Assembly: GCA_002423545.1 (NCBI GenBank)
Contig: DIWP01000002.1
Coordinates: 511-64,510, forward strand
Source of the DNA: Thermoleophilia bacterium UBA6103
Lineage (GTDB): Bacteria > Actinomycetota > Thermoleophilia > UBA2241
Length of the DNA stretch: 64,000 bases
Direction: 5' to 3'
The position numbers and the translations under genes were made by a program. Shown in pieces: positions 45,139 through 53,954 of this stretch. Under the pieces are notes generated by a model that was given only the letters and a program-made list of their open reading frames with translations, did not search any database and was not told where the DNA came from. The stretch's first letter is position 1. Every line of letters starts with the position of its first letter.

Positions 45139-45897
45139 TCATCCGGCCGCTGCCGCCTCCACGTCGGCCAGCGGGGTGACGACGATGTCGGCGAACGCTC
45201 GCCTCTGGGCGAGTCTGACCTCACCGCGATTGTGCAGCTCGAGCAGGGCGAAAAAGGTCACAGCACGTTCCAGACGTCCCCGCGGCGCCACGGACTGGAA
45301 GGAGAAGGCACCGTCGCGCCGCAGAAGGACCCGCAGCCGGCGCAACTCCTCCACCAAAGTCACGGCGACGTCGGTGATATGGCTGCTGTCGGGCGCCTCA
45401 GGCTCCCTGAGCAGCGGTGCCATGGCCTCCGCGAGAGCGGCCGGCGGTAGCCGCCGGCCGGGGTCCGGAATACGCGAACAGTGCGCCGGCAGACCGGCCT
45501 GGCGGGCGATGCGTCCGGCGTGACGGCTCCAGAGCCCGGCGAGGCTTTCGGCGGCGCGACGGAACTGTGTGTAGCGCACCAGCGCCGCGAGCAGTTCCTC
45601 ACCGGCCTCCTCCGCCTCCACGTCGGCGATGTCGTCGTCGCCGGGAAGCGAGAGCAGCAGACGAGACTTCATCTCGAGCAGCGTCGCCACATGGACCAGG
45701 AACTGCGATGTCGTCTCGAGGTCGAACTCACCGGCGTCGGCGAGGCGGACCACGTAGTCGCCGATAAGGCGTGAGACGCTGACCTCCCACAGGTCGATCT
45801 CCTCACGCAGAACGAGCGTGACGAGGAGGTCGAACGGTCCGCTGAAGACGTCGAGGTCGACGTCCAGGCCTGTCGGGTAGGCCTGCGCGGACGTCAT
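45139..45897 (-). CDS. scpA: Segregation and condensation protein A (kleisin)
   Basis: Bacterial kleisin that bridges the SMC ring. It has 252 residues: N-terminal helical SMC-neck-binding part (FSGPFDLLVTLV..EEIDLWEV..), a central linker, and a C-terminal winged helix (VTFFALLELHNRGEVRLAQ). ATG 45897 overlaps the ftsZ stop as ATGA, so condensin loading and division proteins are translationally linked here. Confidence 0.94.
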   Translation of the reverse strand: MTSAQAYPTGLDVDLDVFSGPFDLLVTLVLREEIDLWEVSVSRLIGDYVVRLADAGEFDLETTSQFLVHVATLLEMKSRLLLSLPGDDDIADVEAEEAGEELLAALVRYTQFRRAAESLAGLWSRHAGRIARQAGLPAHCSRIPDPGRRLPPAALAEAMAPLLREPEAPDSSHITDVAVTLVEELRRLRVLLRRDGAFSFQSVAPRGRLERAVTFFALLELHNRGEVRLAQRRAFADIVVTPLADVEAAAAG

Positions 45898-47147
45898 TCC
45901 CCGTCGTCCTCCCCCGTCCTGCGGACAAAGGAGGGGATGTCGAGCTCACCGTCGTCGAAGCTCGGCGGACTCTCGAACAGGGGCGCGCCGGTGTCCCCGA
46001 GCGGAGTACCCAGATCGTCTCGGCGTTCAGGCGCCTCGTCGCGCGGCGGCGCGGCCGCGTCGGCGAAAGCGTGCTCCGGCGGCTGTCCGAAACCGGTGGC
46101 GATGACGGTGACCGCGATGCTGCCCGCCATCTCAGCGTCCATGAGAGCACCGAAGATGATGTTGGCGTCTTCATCGGCCGCCTCGGCGATGGCGCCGGCG
46201 GCCTCGTTGACCTCGTAGAGCGAGAGGTCCTCGCCGCCGGTGATGTTGAGCAGGATGCCGCGGGCGCCCTCAATGGATGTCTCGAGCAGGGGCGACGTTA
46301 TGGCCGCCTGGGCCGCCGCCATGGCGCGATCGTCACCGGAGGCGCGGCCGACGCCCATGAGGGCGGTACCGGCGTTCTGGACGATGGTGCGCACGTCGGC
46401 GAAGTCGAGGTTGATGAGACCGGGGACCGTGATGAGGTCGGTGATGCCCTGGACGCCCTGCCTGAGGACGTCGTCGGCGAAGCGGAACGCCTCGACGACC
46501 GAGGTGGTCCGATCGACGGCCGCGAGGAGGCGGTCGTTGGGGATCGTGATGACCGTGTCGGCGGTGGCGCGCAGGGCCGCGATGCCCTCCTCTGCCTGGC
46601 GCAGCCGCTGGTGGCCCTCGAAGGAGAAGGGACGCGTGACGATCGCCACCGCCAGCGCCCCCAGTTCACGTGCCACGGCGGCGATGACCGGCGCCCCGCC
46701 GGTACCGGTACCGCCGCCCTCGCCGGCCGTGACGAAGACGAGGTCGGCGCCGCGCAAAGCCTGCTTGAGCTCGTCGTGCGAGCCTTCCGTGGCCAGACGG
46801 CCCACTTCGGGGTCGGCTCCTCCGCCGAGCCCGTGCGTGATCTCCTGGCCGATGTGGATCTTGACATCGGCGTCGCAGGTGGCCAGCGACTGGATGTCCG
46901 TGTTGACGGCGATGAACTCGACGCCCCTGATACCGGAGTCCACCATGCGGTTGACGGCGTTGGTGCCGGCACCGCCGATACCGACGACTTTAATAGTCGT
47001 AACGTACGGTCGGTCGCCGCCGACGATCGGTTCGTCCAGCGGCGACGGCGATCTGGTCTCCGTGTCGGCGGCCGCCTGCCCTGCCTCGTCATCCGTGCGG
47101 CGGAACAGCTCGTTCAGTCCGTCACGCATGCTGGCGCGCTTTTCCAT
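45894..47147 (-). CDS. ftsZ: Cell division protein FtsZ
   Basis: Tubulin-like GTPase that forms the division ring. It has 417 residues with an unusually long 45-residue N-terminal extension before the core (VVGIGGAGTNAVN 54-66), the tubulin signature GGGTGTG (144-150), NTDIQSL, and the C-terminal partner-binding peptide LDIPSFVRR followed by TGEDDGE. ATG 47147 has GAGGTG upstream and overlaps parA by 26 bases. It sits between parA and scpA instead of beside pgeF-yggS-sepF. It could be the only copy or a second one. Confidence 0.95.
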   Translation of the reverse strand: MEKRASMRDGLNELFRRTDDEAGQAAADTETRSPSPLDEPIVGGDRPYVTTIKVVGIGGAGTNAVNRMVDSGIRGVEFIAVNTDIQSLATCDADVKIHIGQEITHGLGGGADPEVGRLATEGSHDELKQALRGADLVFVTAGEGGGTGTGGAPVIAAVARELGALAVAIVTRPFSFEGHQRLRQAEEGIAALRATADTVITIPNDRLLAAVDRTTSVVEAFRFADDVLRQGVQGITDLITVPGLINLDFADVRTIVQNAGTALMGVGRASGDDRAMAAAQAAITSPLLETSIEGARGILLNITGGEDLSLYEVNEAAGAIAEAADEDANIIFGALMDAEMAGSIAVTVIATGFGQPPEHAFADAAAPPRDEAPERRDDLGTPLGDTGAPLFESPPSFDDGELDIPSFVRRTGEDDGE

Positions 47148-47889
47148 TGAGCACCTCGCGTGCTACTGCCCTGTATGCCTCAGCGCCAGGCCCTCGTCCA
47201 TCGTACTTCAGGATCGAGCATCCCTGCACCGGCGCTTCGGCAAAACGGATCGTCTTGCGCACCACCGTCGAGAAGACGAGGGGGCCGAAGTTCTCTTTGA
47301 GGACCGCCACCGCCTCCTGCCCGTGGACCGTACGCGCATCGAACATGGTCGGCAGGATACCGCGGATGGTCACGTCCGGGTTCAGATTCTCGCGGATCAT
47401 CTCGAGCGTCCGTTCCAGCTGTGCCAGCCCGCGCAGTGAGAGGTACTCGCACTGCACCGGCACGATGACGCTCCGCGCCGCCGTGAGGGCGTTGATGGTC
47501 AGCAGACCCAGCGACGGCGGCGTGTCGATCAGGATGAAGTCGTAGCGTTCGTCGACCGGCCGCAGGGCTCGCTGCAGGGCCCGCTCGCGACCGATCTGCG
47601 CCGACAGGGCGAGCTCGGCGCCGGCCAGGTCGATGCTCCCGACCGCGACGTCGATCTCCGCCTCTGTGATGACATCCTCGATGGCCGTCTTCCCCACCAG
47701 AACGTCGTACATCGAAGCGGCGACCTGCTCCGGGTCTATGCCCAGGCACATCGTCAGGTTGCTCTGCGGGTCCATGTCCACACCGAGGACCCGGTGGCCG
47801 AGCTCGCGCAGCGCGGCGCCGACGTTCAGAGCCGAGGTGGTCTTCGCCACGCCACCTTTCTGATTGGCGAAGGCGATCACGTGCGCCAC
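47122..47889 (-). CDS. parA: ParA/Soj chromosome-partitioning ATPase
   Basis: Deviant-Walker ATPase that moves or positions DNA-bound ParB and other cargo. It has 255 residues: ANQKGGVAKTTSALN (8-22; signature Lys11 and Lys16), VDMDPQSNLT, and DTPPSLG. The frame reaches GTG 47898, but GTG 47889 has GGAAAGGGG at a proper distance and gives the normal MAHVIAFANQKGG start. No parB follows, which is unusual; ftsZ does. It could serve as an orphan ParA, a MinD-like regulator, or scpAB-linked ParA. Confidence 0.93.
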   Translation of the reverse strand: MAHVIAFANQKGGVAKTTSALNVGAALRELGHRVLGVDMDPQSNLTMCLGIDPEQVAASMYDVLVGKTAIEDVITEAEIDVAVGSIDLAGAELALSAQIGRERALQRALRPVDERYDFILIDTPPSLGLLTINALTAARSVIVPVQCEYLSLRGLAQLERTLEMIRENLNPDVTIRGILPTMFDARTVHGQEAVAVLKENFGPLVFSTVVRKTIRFAEAPVQGCSILKYDGRGPGAEAYRAVAREVLNGKARQHA

Positions 47890-48002
47890 GGCGTGCACCC
47901 CTTTCCGCGCCTGCCCAGAGCACCGACGAGACCCATACGAGAGTCCGGCACGATCCGCCGACTCTTCTTCTTCCAGCGGCAGAGAAACCCTGCATGAGAC
48001 GT

Positions 48003-48042
48003 AAAAGGCGCAGGCCGGGGCCCTGCGGCTCCGGTCTGCGCC
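48003..48042 (-). terminator. Intrinsic terminator after yajC
   Basis: On the minus strand, GGCGCAG-A-CCGG (48042-48031) pairs with CCGG-C-CTGCGCC (48018-48007) and is followed by TTTTAC. It is the best rho-independent terminator of the window. It closes the fusA2-yebC-ruv-que-tgt-yajC unit. The remaining stretch to parA (47890-48002) holds no other recognised element; parA probably has a promoter there that I cannot place. Confidence 0.85.
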
Positions 48043-48084
48043 GTCATCGCGTCGACGACCCGCCGACGCCGCTTACGCCTCTGT

Positions 48085-48627
48085 TCAGCCGCCGCGCCGC
48101 TTCGGCGCCTTCTCAGCTGCCGGAGCCTCCGGCGCTGTGGGAGCCTCTTCTTCCGCCTCGAGAGAGTCGTACGTCTCCTCCTCCTCGAGGGCTTCCTCTT
48201 CCGCGTACTCTTCGTCGTACTCCTCGTCGTCGCCCTCGGCGTCGACGTATTCCTCTTCGTACTCTTCCTCTTCGTCGTAGACGCCCTCATCGCCGGCCTC
48301 GAGCTCGGCGACCTCTTCGTCCTCGTACTCTTCTTCCTCGATGTACTCTTCTTCTTCCTCGATGTCGGGCGTCGTGATGGACGAGATGGCGCGCTTCATG
48401 TACTTGACCTGCGTGCGCGGCGCGATCTCGATCATGACCCAGTCGGGGCCGACCTTCTTCACGGTGCCGTACTCGCCGCCGATGGTGACCACTTCATCGC
48501 CGCGCTTGAGCATCGTGACCATCTCCTGATGCTGCTGCTTCTGGCGACGCTGCGGGCGGATGGCCAGGAAGTAGAAGATGCCGCCGAACAGGACGACGTA
48601 GATGATGAGCATGACGGTGCCGTTCAC
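48085..48627 (-). CDS. yajC: YajC preprotein translocase subunit with long acidic tail
   Basis: Accessory membrane subunit of the SecDF-YajC complex. It has 180 residues. One membrane helix (about 6-24) and the conserved RPQRRQKQQHQEMV / GDEVVTIGGEYGTV core (to about 85) are normal. From about 88 to 168 the protein is almost purely Glu/Asp with regularly spaced Tyr, and it ends basic (KAPKRRGG). Typical YajC is about 90-110 residues. GTG 48627 has GGGGGAG. tgt-yajC order is standard, though no secD follows here. Confidence 0.92.
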   Translation of the reverse strand: MNGTVMLIIYVVLFGGIFYFLAIRPQRRQKQQHQEMVTMLKRGDEVVTIGGEYGTVKKVGPDWVMIEIAPRTQVKYMKRAISSITTPDIEEEEEYIEEEEYEDEEVAELEAGDEGVYDEEEEYEEEYVDAEGDDEEYDEEYAEEEALEEEETYDSLEAEEEAPTAPEAPAAEKAPKRRGG

Positions 48628-48666
48628 TGTACAACTCCCCCTTGTGGGCGTTTCGGCCGCCGGCGG

Positions 48667-49782
48667 TCACCTGCCGGCGACGGAGACGGCCATTTCTGCA
48701 AAGCGACCCGCGCGGATGGCCACGCGGGCATCAGCGCATAATCTTACCAGAGTCCGCAGGTTGTGCAGGGTCAAGAGCTGATGGGCCAGCAACTCGCGCT
48801 GGTTGACCAGGTGACGCAGATAGGCGCGGCTGAAGGCGGTGCAGCAGGGACAGTCGCAGGTCGGGTCGAGCGGCGCGAGGTCGGCGGCGAACCGCGCGTT
48901 ATGGAGATTGGCGCGCGAGCCGTCACGCAGCAGGGCCGTACCGGTGCGTGCCATCCGGGTCGGGAGCACGCAGTCGAAGACGTCCACGCCGCGGGCGATG
49001 ACGTCGACGATGCCGCGCGGATCGCCGATGCCCATGAAGTACCGCAGTCGCTCGTCGGGCAGCAACTCGTCCATCAGATCGACCGTCTCCAGCATCTCTT
49101 CACCACGTTCGCCGACCGAGAGGCCGCCGATGGCGTACGCCTCGAAGCCGATCTGGAGCAGATCGGCCGCCGACCGCCGTCGCAGGTCCTCGTGCGTACC
49201 ACCCTGCACGATGGCGATCAGAAGCTGGTCGCGGCGCCGTTGGGCGGCCCTGCAGGCGGCCGACCAGCGTGTCGTGCGCTCGACCGCACGTTCCACCTCG
49301 TGTCGCTCGGCGGTGGCCGGCGGGCATTCGTCGAGGCACATCACGATGTCGGCGCCCAGTGCCTCCTGGAGCCGCATGACGCCGTCCGGTGTGAAGAGAT
49401 GACGGGAGCCATCGTAGGCAGAGCTGAACTCGACGCCGTCGTCCCGGACCACGCGTGTGTCTGCCAGGCTGAACACCTGGAAGCCGCCGGAGTCGGTAAG
49501 GATGGGACCGGACCAGCCCATGAAGCCGTGCAGCCCGCCGTGCGCCGCCACCAGCTCGACGCCGGGGCGCAGGGCGAGATGGTACGTGTTGGCCAGGACG
49601 ATCTGGGCGCCGATCCCGGCGAGCTGTGCCGGAGACACCGCCTTGACGGTCCCTTTGGTCCCCACCGGCATGAAGCAGGGCGTCTCGACCTCCCCATGCG
49701 GTGTGCGCAGTCGTCCCGCGCGCGCCCGCCCATCGCGTGACTCGACGACAAAGGAGAAGTGGCTGGTCGCGCTGGCCGTCAT
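48667..49782 (-). CDS. tgt: tRNA-guanine transglycosylase
   Basis: Exchanges guanine-34 for preQ1 in Asp, Asn, His and Tyr tRNAs (queuosine pathway). It has 371 residues with LTDSGGFQVFSL (catalytic Asp), VQGGTHEDLR, CVLPTRMARTG (second Asp region) and the zinc site CDCPCC plus a distal His. The frame is open to 49884, but ATG 49782 is 4 bases after the queA stop and fits the family. It lies between queA and yajC. Confidence 0.96.
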   Translation of the reverse strand: MTASATSHFSFVVESRDGRARAGRLRTPHGEVETPCFMPVGTKGTVKAVSPAQLAGIGAQIVLANTYHLALRPGVELVAAHGGLHGFMGWSGPILTDSGGFQVFSLADTRVVRDDGVEFSSAYDGSRHLFTPDGVMRLQEALGADIVMCLDECPPATAERHEVERAVERTTRWSAACRAAQRRRDQLLIAIVQGGTHEDLRRRSAADLLQIGFEAYAIGGLSVGERGEEMLETVDLMDELLPDERLRYFMGIGDPRGIVDVIARGVDVFDCVLPTRMARTGTALLRDGSRANLHNARFAADLAPLDPTCDCPCCTAFSRAYLRHLVNQRELLAHQLLTLHNLRTLVRLCADARVAIRAGRFAEMAVSVAGR

Positions 49783-49786
49783 CGCA

Positions 49787-51070
49787 TCAGCGGTCGATAG
49801 CGAGCATGGCGTCGCCGAGACTGTAGAAGCGGTAGCGCCGGGCCACGGCATGCCGATAGACGGCGCGCGTCTGCTCGACGCCACAGAACGCCATTGTCAG
49901 CGCCAGAAGGCTGCTGCCCGGCAGGTGGAAGTTGGTCAGCAGCGCATCGACGACACGGAACCTGTACCCGGGTGAGATCAGCAGATCGGTCGTGCCGCGG
50001 ATCGTGCCGCCGCCTGTCGCCGTTGCCGTCACATCGTCCGTCCCCCCGGCGTCGTCTCCGCCCACCGGGCTCGCGGCCGGCTGGAGCGGCGCAGCTGAGG
50101 CGGCGACGTGCTCGAGTGCGCGGACGACCGTGGTCCCCACCGCCACGACCCGGCCGCCGGCCGCCCGGGTCGCCGACACACGCCGCCAGACCTCCTGCGG
50201 GACGGTGAAGCGCTCGGCATGCAGACGACCGCCGCGCAGCGTGGCGTCATCGAGCGGTTTGAAGGTGCCGAGCCCCACATGCAGCGTCAGCTCGGCGATC
50301 TGTACGCCGGCTTCGGCGAGCCTGCGGTCCAGCTGTCGAGTGAAGTGCAGCCCCGCGGTCGGCGCCGCCGCCGAGCCCGACTGCGCGGCGAAGGTGGTCT
50401 GGTACCGTTCCGGGTCGTCAAGGGGAAGACGTATGTACGGCGGCAGCGGCGTCTCGCCGTGTCGGGCCAGAAGCGTCTGGACCGGCGTCCCGGCGGTGTT
50501 GCGGACCAGCCAGCGACCGTCCCCGAAGCGATGCACGACGTCCAGCCGCCACGTGTCATCGGCGACGCAGCACAAGCGCTCTCCGACCCGCGGCCGGCCG
50601 CGGACCAGGACCTCCCACACCTCCTCATCCCGAAGCGGCGCGCCCGGGGTCTCGGCAGCCTCCACCCGCGTCCGCCGATCGGCGCTCGCGTCGGGATCTG
50701 TCCCGGGTGCGGCAGCCGCGGTCTCGAGTACGGGCGCGTCGGCGACACGATCGACCGCGGACGCGGCCTCGTCCCCGAGCTCATGCAGGAACAGCACCTC
50801 CAGCCGGCCGCCGCTGGGCCGCCGGAAGTACGTCCGCGCCGCCAGCACGCGGGTGTCGTTACGGACGAGGAGGTCGCCCGGATGCAGCAGTCCGGGCAGC
50901 TCGCGGACGTGGCGATCCTCCAGAGCCAGACCGGCGGCTCCGGCTGCGGCGACTGCCGGCGTGGCGCCGCGACACACGAGCAGACGGGCGGCGTCGCGCG
51001 GATCCAGCGGCTGTTGCGCTATGAGTTCCGGCGGCAGGTGATAGTCCAGATCGTCAAGCTCCACGGTCAC
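49787..51070 (-). CDS. queA: S-adenosylmethionine:tRNA ribosyltransferase-isomerase
   Basis: Moves the ribosyl of SAM onto preQ1-tRNA to make epoxyqueuosine. It has 427 residues, longer than the usual 340-360 because of two low-complexity inserts (about 105-150, and about 330-355, rich in Ala/Gly/Asp/Thr). The core is intact: LIAQQPLDPRDAARLL, NDTRVLAAR, TAGLHFT, HVGLGTFKPL, and the C-terminal NFHLPGSSLL. GTG 51070. It is followed after 4 bases by tgt. Confidence 0.95.
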   Translation of the reverse strand: MTVELDDLDYHLPPELIAQQPLDPRDAARLLVCRGATPAVAAAGAAGLALEDRHVRELPGLLHPGDLLVRNDTRVLAARTYFRRPSGGRLEVLFLHELGDEAASAVDRVADAPVLETAAAAPGTDPDASADRRTRVEAAETPGAPLRDEEVWEVLVRGRPRVGERLCCVADDTWRLDVVHRFGDGRWLVRNTAGTPVQTLLARHGETPLPPYIRLPLDDPERYQTTFAAQSGSAAAPTAGLHFTRQLDRRLAEAGVQIAELTLHVGLGTFKPLDDATLRGGRLHAERFTVPQEVWRRVSATRAAGGRVVAVGTTVVRALEHVAASAAPLQPAASPVGGDDAGGTDDVTATATGGGTIRGTTDLLISPGYRFRVVDALLTNFHLPGSSLLALTMAFCGVEQTRAVYRHAVARRYRFYSLGDAMLAIDR

Positions 51071-51088
51071 CGCCGACCCGACGCGGTC

Positions 51089-51694
51089 TCACGGCGCCGA
51101 CGCACGGCGGGCGCGCTTCTGGTGCCAGGCTTCCCATTTGCTGAGCGCGCAGCCGCAATATGGTTGCCGGTACAGACCGAGGCGCCGGCTCTCCTCGTAG
51201 TGCCGCTGGAACAGCGGCCGCTGGTCCCTGTACAGGTACTCGACCCCGAACGTGGCCGCTGCCATGAGGCCCGCCTCCTCGATGGCGTCGTGCATCTGGT
51301 AGGGGCTCACCGACAGCGTCGTGGCGAACCTTGGAAAGCCGCGTTGTGCCGCTTGTCGGGCCGACTCGAAGAGGCGCACGACGATGCAGAGCCGGCAGCG
51401 TGCCTCGCGGTCGGCCGGTCCGACGGCAGAAACGGCATCGCGCCACGCCTCGAACGCCCGCTGCGTCTCGTCCCCCGCTTCGTCGGCCTCCACAACGATC
51501 AGCGGCGCCGCGACCGCACCGGCCAGCGTGCGCATGCTCTCCAGTCGCCGGCGGTACTCGGCCGCCGGCTCGATGTTGGGATTGAAGAACAGGGTCGTCA
51601 CGGTGCGGCCGGCCTCACGCCAGTCGGGCACCGCGACGCTGGCGCACGGCCCGCAGCACGCGTGGAGGAGAAGTCGGTCGTCGTCGGTAGCCAT
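51089..51694 (-). CDS. queH: Epoxyqueuosine reductase QueH
   Basis: Non-cobalamin epoxyqueuosine reductase that finishes queuosine (DUF208 family). It has 201 residues with the characteristic HACCGPC, CRLC and late CGC cysteines (cluster and metal binding), plus FFNPNI. The frame is open to 51742; ATG 51694 is 4 bases after the ruvB stop and matches the family start. It makes the queH-queA-tgt set a full late queuosine module. No queG is present. Confidence 0.93.
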   Translation of the reverse strand: MATDDDRLLLHACCGPCASVAVPDWREAGRTVTTLFFNPNIEPAAEYRRRLESMRTLAGAVAAPLIVVEADEAGDETQRAFEAWRDAVSAVGPADREARCRLCIVVRLFESARQAAQRGFPRFATTLSVSPYQMHDAIEEAGLMAAATFGVEYLYRDQRPLFQRHYEESRRLGLYRQPYCGCALSKWEAWHQKRARRASAP

Positions 51695-51698
51695 CGCC

Positions 51699-52742
51699 TC
51701 AGCCGAAGAGCCGCGCCGGGCCTTCAGGCGGCTCGATGCCACAGTGACGATATCCGGACTGAGTAAGGACGCGACCGCGCGGCGTGCGCTTGAGGAAGCC
51801 GCGCATGATCAGGTACGGCTCGTAGACGTCCATGAGGGTGTCGGCCTCTTCGCCCAGCGCCACGGCCAGCGTGTCCAGACCCACCGGACCGCCGTCGAAC
51901 TTCTGGCAGATGGTGAGCAGGACATCTCGGTCGAGCTTGTCGAGACCCTCCTCGTCGACCTGGAAGAGCTCGAGAGCGGCGAGGCAGATCGGGCGCGTCA
52001 CGGCGCCGTCGTGACGCACTTCAGCGTAGTCGCGGACTCGCCGCAGCAGCCGGTTGGCGACGCGCGGCGTGCCGCGTGCCCGGCGCGCGATCTCGCCGGC
52101 CGACTCGTCGTCGACGCGTGTGCCGAGGATGCGCGCCGAGCGGCGCACGATCGCCGCCAGCTCGTCCTCGTCGTAGTAGTCGAGGCGCTGCCAGACGCCG
52201 AAGCGGTCGCGCAGCGGTGTCGTGAGGAGCCCGGTGCGCGTGGTCGCTCCGATCAGCGTGAACGGAGGCACGGCCATGCGGATGCTCCTGGCCGCCGGCC
52301 CTTCACCGATCATGATGTCGATCTCGTAGTCCTCCATCGCCGGGTAGAGAACCTCTTCGATGGCGGCGTTGAGCCGGTGGATCTCATCGACGAAGAGCAC
52401 ATCGCCCTGCTCCAGATTGGTCAGCAGGCCGGCAACGTCGACCTTGCGTTCCAGCGCCGGCCCGGAGGTGGTGTGGACGTGGACCTGGAGTTCGGCAGCG
52501 ATGATGCCGGCCAGGGTGGTCTTCCCCAGGCCGGGCGGCCCCGCCAGCAGGACGTGGTCGAGCGTCTCGCCGCGTTTGCGCGCGGCGGCGACGAAGATCT
52601 CGAGCTGTTCCTTGACCGCGCGCTGACCGACGAACTCGGCGAACCGCCGCGGACGCAGAGAGACTTCGATGTCACGTTCGTCGTCGGTCTCCTGCGGGTC
52701 TCCGAGGCGGCCTCCCGCCTGGCGGGGATCGGGACCGGTCAT
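51699..52742 (-). CDS. ruvB: Holliday junction branch-migration helicase RuvB
   Basis: AAA+ motor that drives branch migration with RuvA. It has 347 residues: Walker A AGPPGLGKTTLA (about 67-78), Walker B DVLFVDEIHRL, sensor 1 GATTRTG, arginine finger in LRDRFG, and a C-terminal winged helix. The N-terminal 22 residues are polar and variable. Forms ruvC-ruvA-ruvB with a 49-base gap before it. Confidence 0.97.
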   Translation of the reverse strand: MTGPDPRQAGGRLGDPQETDDERDIEVSLRPRRFAEFVGQRAVKEQLEIFVAAARKRGETLDHVLLAGPPGLGKTTLAGIIAAELQVHVHTTSGPALERKVDVAGLLTNLEQGDVLFVDEIHRLNAAIEEVLYPAMEDYEIDIMIGEGPAARSIRMAVPPFTLIGATTRTGLLTTPLRDRFGVWQRLDYYDEDELAAIVRRSARILGTRVDDESAGEIARRARGTPRVANRLLRRVRDYAEVRHDGAVTRPICLAALELFQVDEEGLDKLDRDVLLTICQKFDGGPVGLDTLAVALGEEADTLMDVYEPYLIMRGFLKRTPRGRVLTQSGYRHCGIEPPEGPARLFG

Positions 52743-52791
52743 CTCGCCTTCCTTGTAGTAAGACCGCGCCTGTCCCGATCGTGGCCGGCCA

Positions 52792-53385
52792 TCAGGTCCT
52801 GGCCTTGGCGAGGGCGTAGCGGATCAGCTCTTCCACGCTTGCGTCGGTCGGTGCGCCTCTGAGCGCCTCTTCGGCCTCGCCCAGCCCCAGGCCGAGGTTG
52901 ACCAGAGCGGAACGGGCGCCCAGCAGATCGGCTGCCGCGGCGGCGGGGCCGGGCGGCCCGGCGCCCACGCCCGGCTCGACCGGCACGATGCGATCCTTGA
53001 GCTCCACGACAAGCCGCTGGGCCAGCTTGCGGCCGATGCCGGGGATCGATTCGAAGCGCTTGTGATCGCCCTGCAGGGCGGCGAGCTCGAGATCCTCGAC
53101 CCGGTAGGCGGACAGTATCGCCAGTGCCACCTTGGGTCCGACCCCGCTGACGGCGATGAGCTGGCGGAAGAAGACCAGCTCGCGGCGGTTCTGAAAGCCG
53201 AACAGCTGCAGCGCGTCGTCGCGGACGTGCAAGTGCGTGATGAAGGTCGCCCTCTCCCCCACGTCGACGGCAGCCCGGCCTGCGACAGGTCCGGGCACCA
53301 GCAGCTCGAATCCCACGCCGCCGACATCGACGACGACGCGATCGGCATCGACTTCCAGGAGTGTGCCGCTGACCTGCGCGATCAT
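52792..53385 (-). CDS. ruvA: Holliday junction DNA-binding protein RuvA
   Basis: Tetrameric junction-recognition protein. It has 197 residues: OB domain (MIAQVSGTLLEV onward), two helix-hairpin-helix motifs (ISGVGPK-like AVSGVGPKVAL; SIPGIGRKLAQRL), and the flexible C-terminal RuvB-binding domain. The start ATG 53385 overlaps the ruvC stop as ATGA; the frame open to 53406 is not needed. Confidence 0.96.
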   Translation of the reverse strand: MIAQVSGTLLEVDADRVVVDVGGVGFELLVPGPVAGRAAVDVGERATFITHLHVRDDALQLFGFQNRRELVFFRQLIAVSGVGPKVALAILSAYRVEDLELAALQGDHKRFESIPGIGRKLAQRLVVELKDRIVPVEPGVGAGPPGPAAAAADLLGARSALVNLGLGLGEAEEALRGAPTDASVEELIRYALAKART

Positions 53386-53930
53386 CGCCGCACCCTGGCC
53401 GGGCACCGCGGGTCACGATCTGACGGCGATGCCGCTGCGGCCGCCGCGCGAGCGACGCCGGAGCGGGCCACATGGGCATGCGTGATCGCCACGGCGAGAG
53501 CGTCGGCGGCATGATCCGAGTGCGGGATACGGTCGAGCGCCAGCAGGACCTTGGTCATCTCCTGCACCTGGACCTTGCTGGCCCGCCCGTAGCCGGTCAC
53601 AGCCTGCTTGATCGTCAGCGGTGAGTAGTCGACACAGTCGATGCCGTGCTCCGCTGCGGCCAGCATGATGACGCCGCGCGCATGCCCAACCGTGAGCGCC
53701 GTCTTGACGTTGACGTTGACGAAGAGCTCCTCGACGGCCATGGCGTCCGGCCGGAAACGCCGGAGCAACGATCCGAGTTCCTCGTGGATGCGCTGCAGAC
53801 GAGCGGCGGTGGCATCGCGGGTGGTGGTGACGATGCACCCGTGTCCCAGGGACGACAGCCGGTTGCCATCGGCGCGCACGACGCCCCAGCCTGTGCTGGC
53901 CGTGCCCGGGTCGATGCCGAGGATGATCAT
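53382..53930 (-). CDS. ruvC: Holliday junction resolvase RuvC
   Basis: Dimeric endonuclease that cuts Holliday junctions. It has 182 residues with Asp7 in GIDPGTASTGWGV, the catalytic Glu in VEELFVN (about 66-67), and the C-terminal HSDHAADALAVA block with the last acidic residues. A charged tail of about 25 residues follows. It lies 24 bases after yebC and is coupled to ruvA, the common yebC-ruvCAB order. Confidence 0.96.
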   Translation of the reverse strand: MIILGIDPGTASTGWGVVRADGNRLSSLGHGCIVTTTRDATAARLQRIHEELGSLLRRFRPDAMAVEELFVNVNVKTALTVGHARGVIMLAAAEHGIDCVDYSPLTIKQAVTGYGRASKVQVQEMTKVLLALDRIPHSDHAADALAVAITHAHVARSGVARAAAAAASPSDRDPRCPARVRR

Positions 53931-53954
53931 CTGCGAGCGAACGCGGCGTCCGGC

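Noticed and set aside
48140..48365. Repetitive CTC/TTC-rich stretch that looks like a satellite or array
   Set aside because: It is the coding strand complement of the Glu-rich YajC tail; codon repetition explains it, and there are no spaced repeats as in CRISPR.
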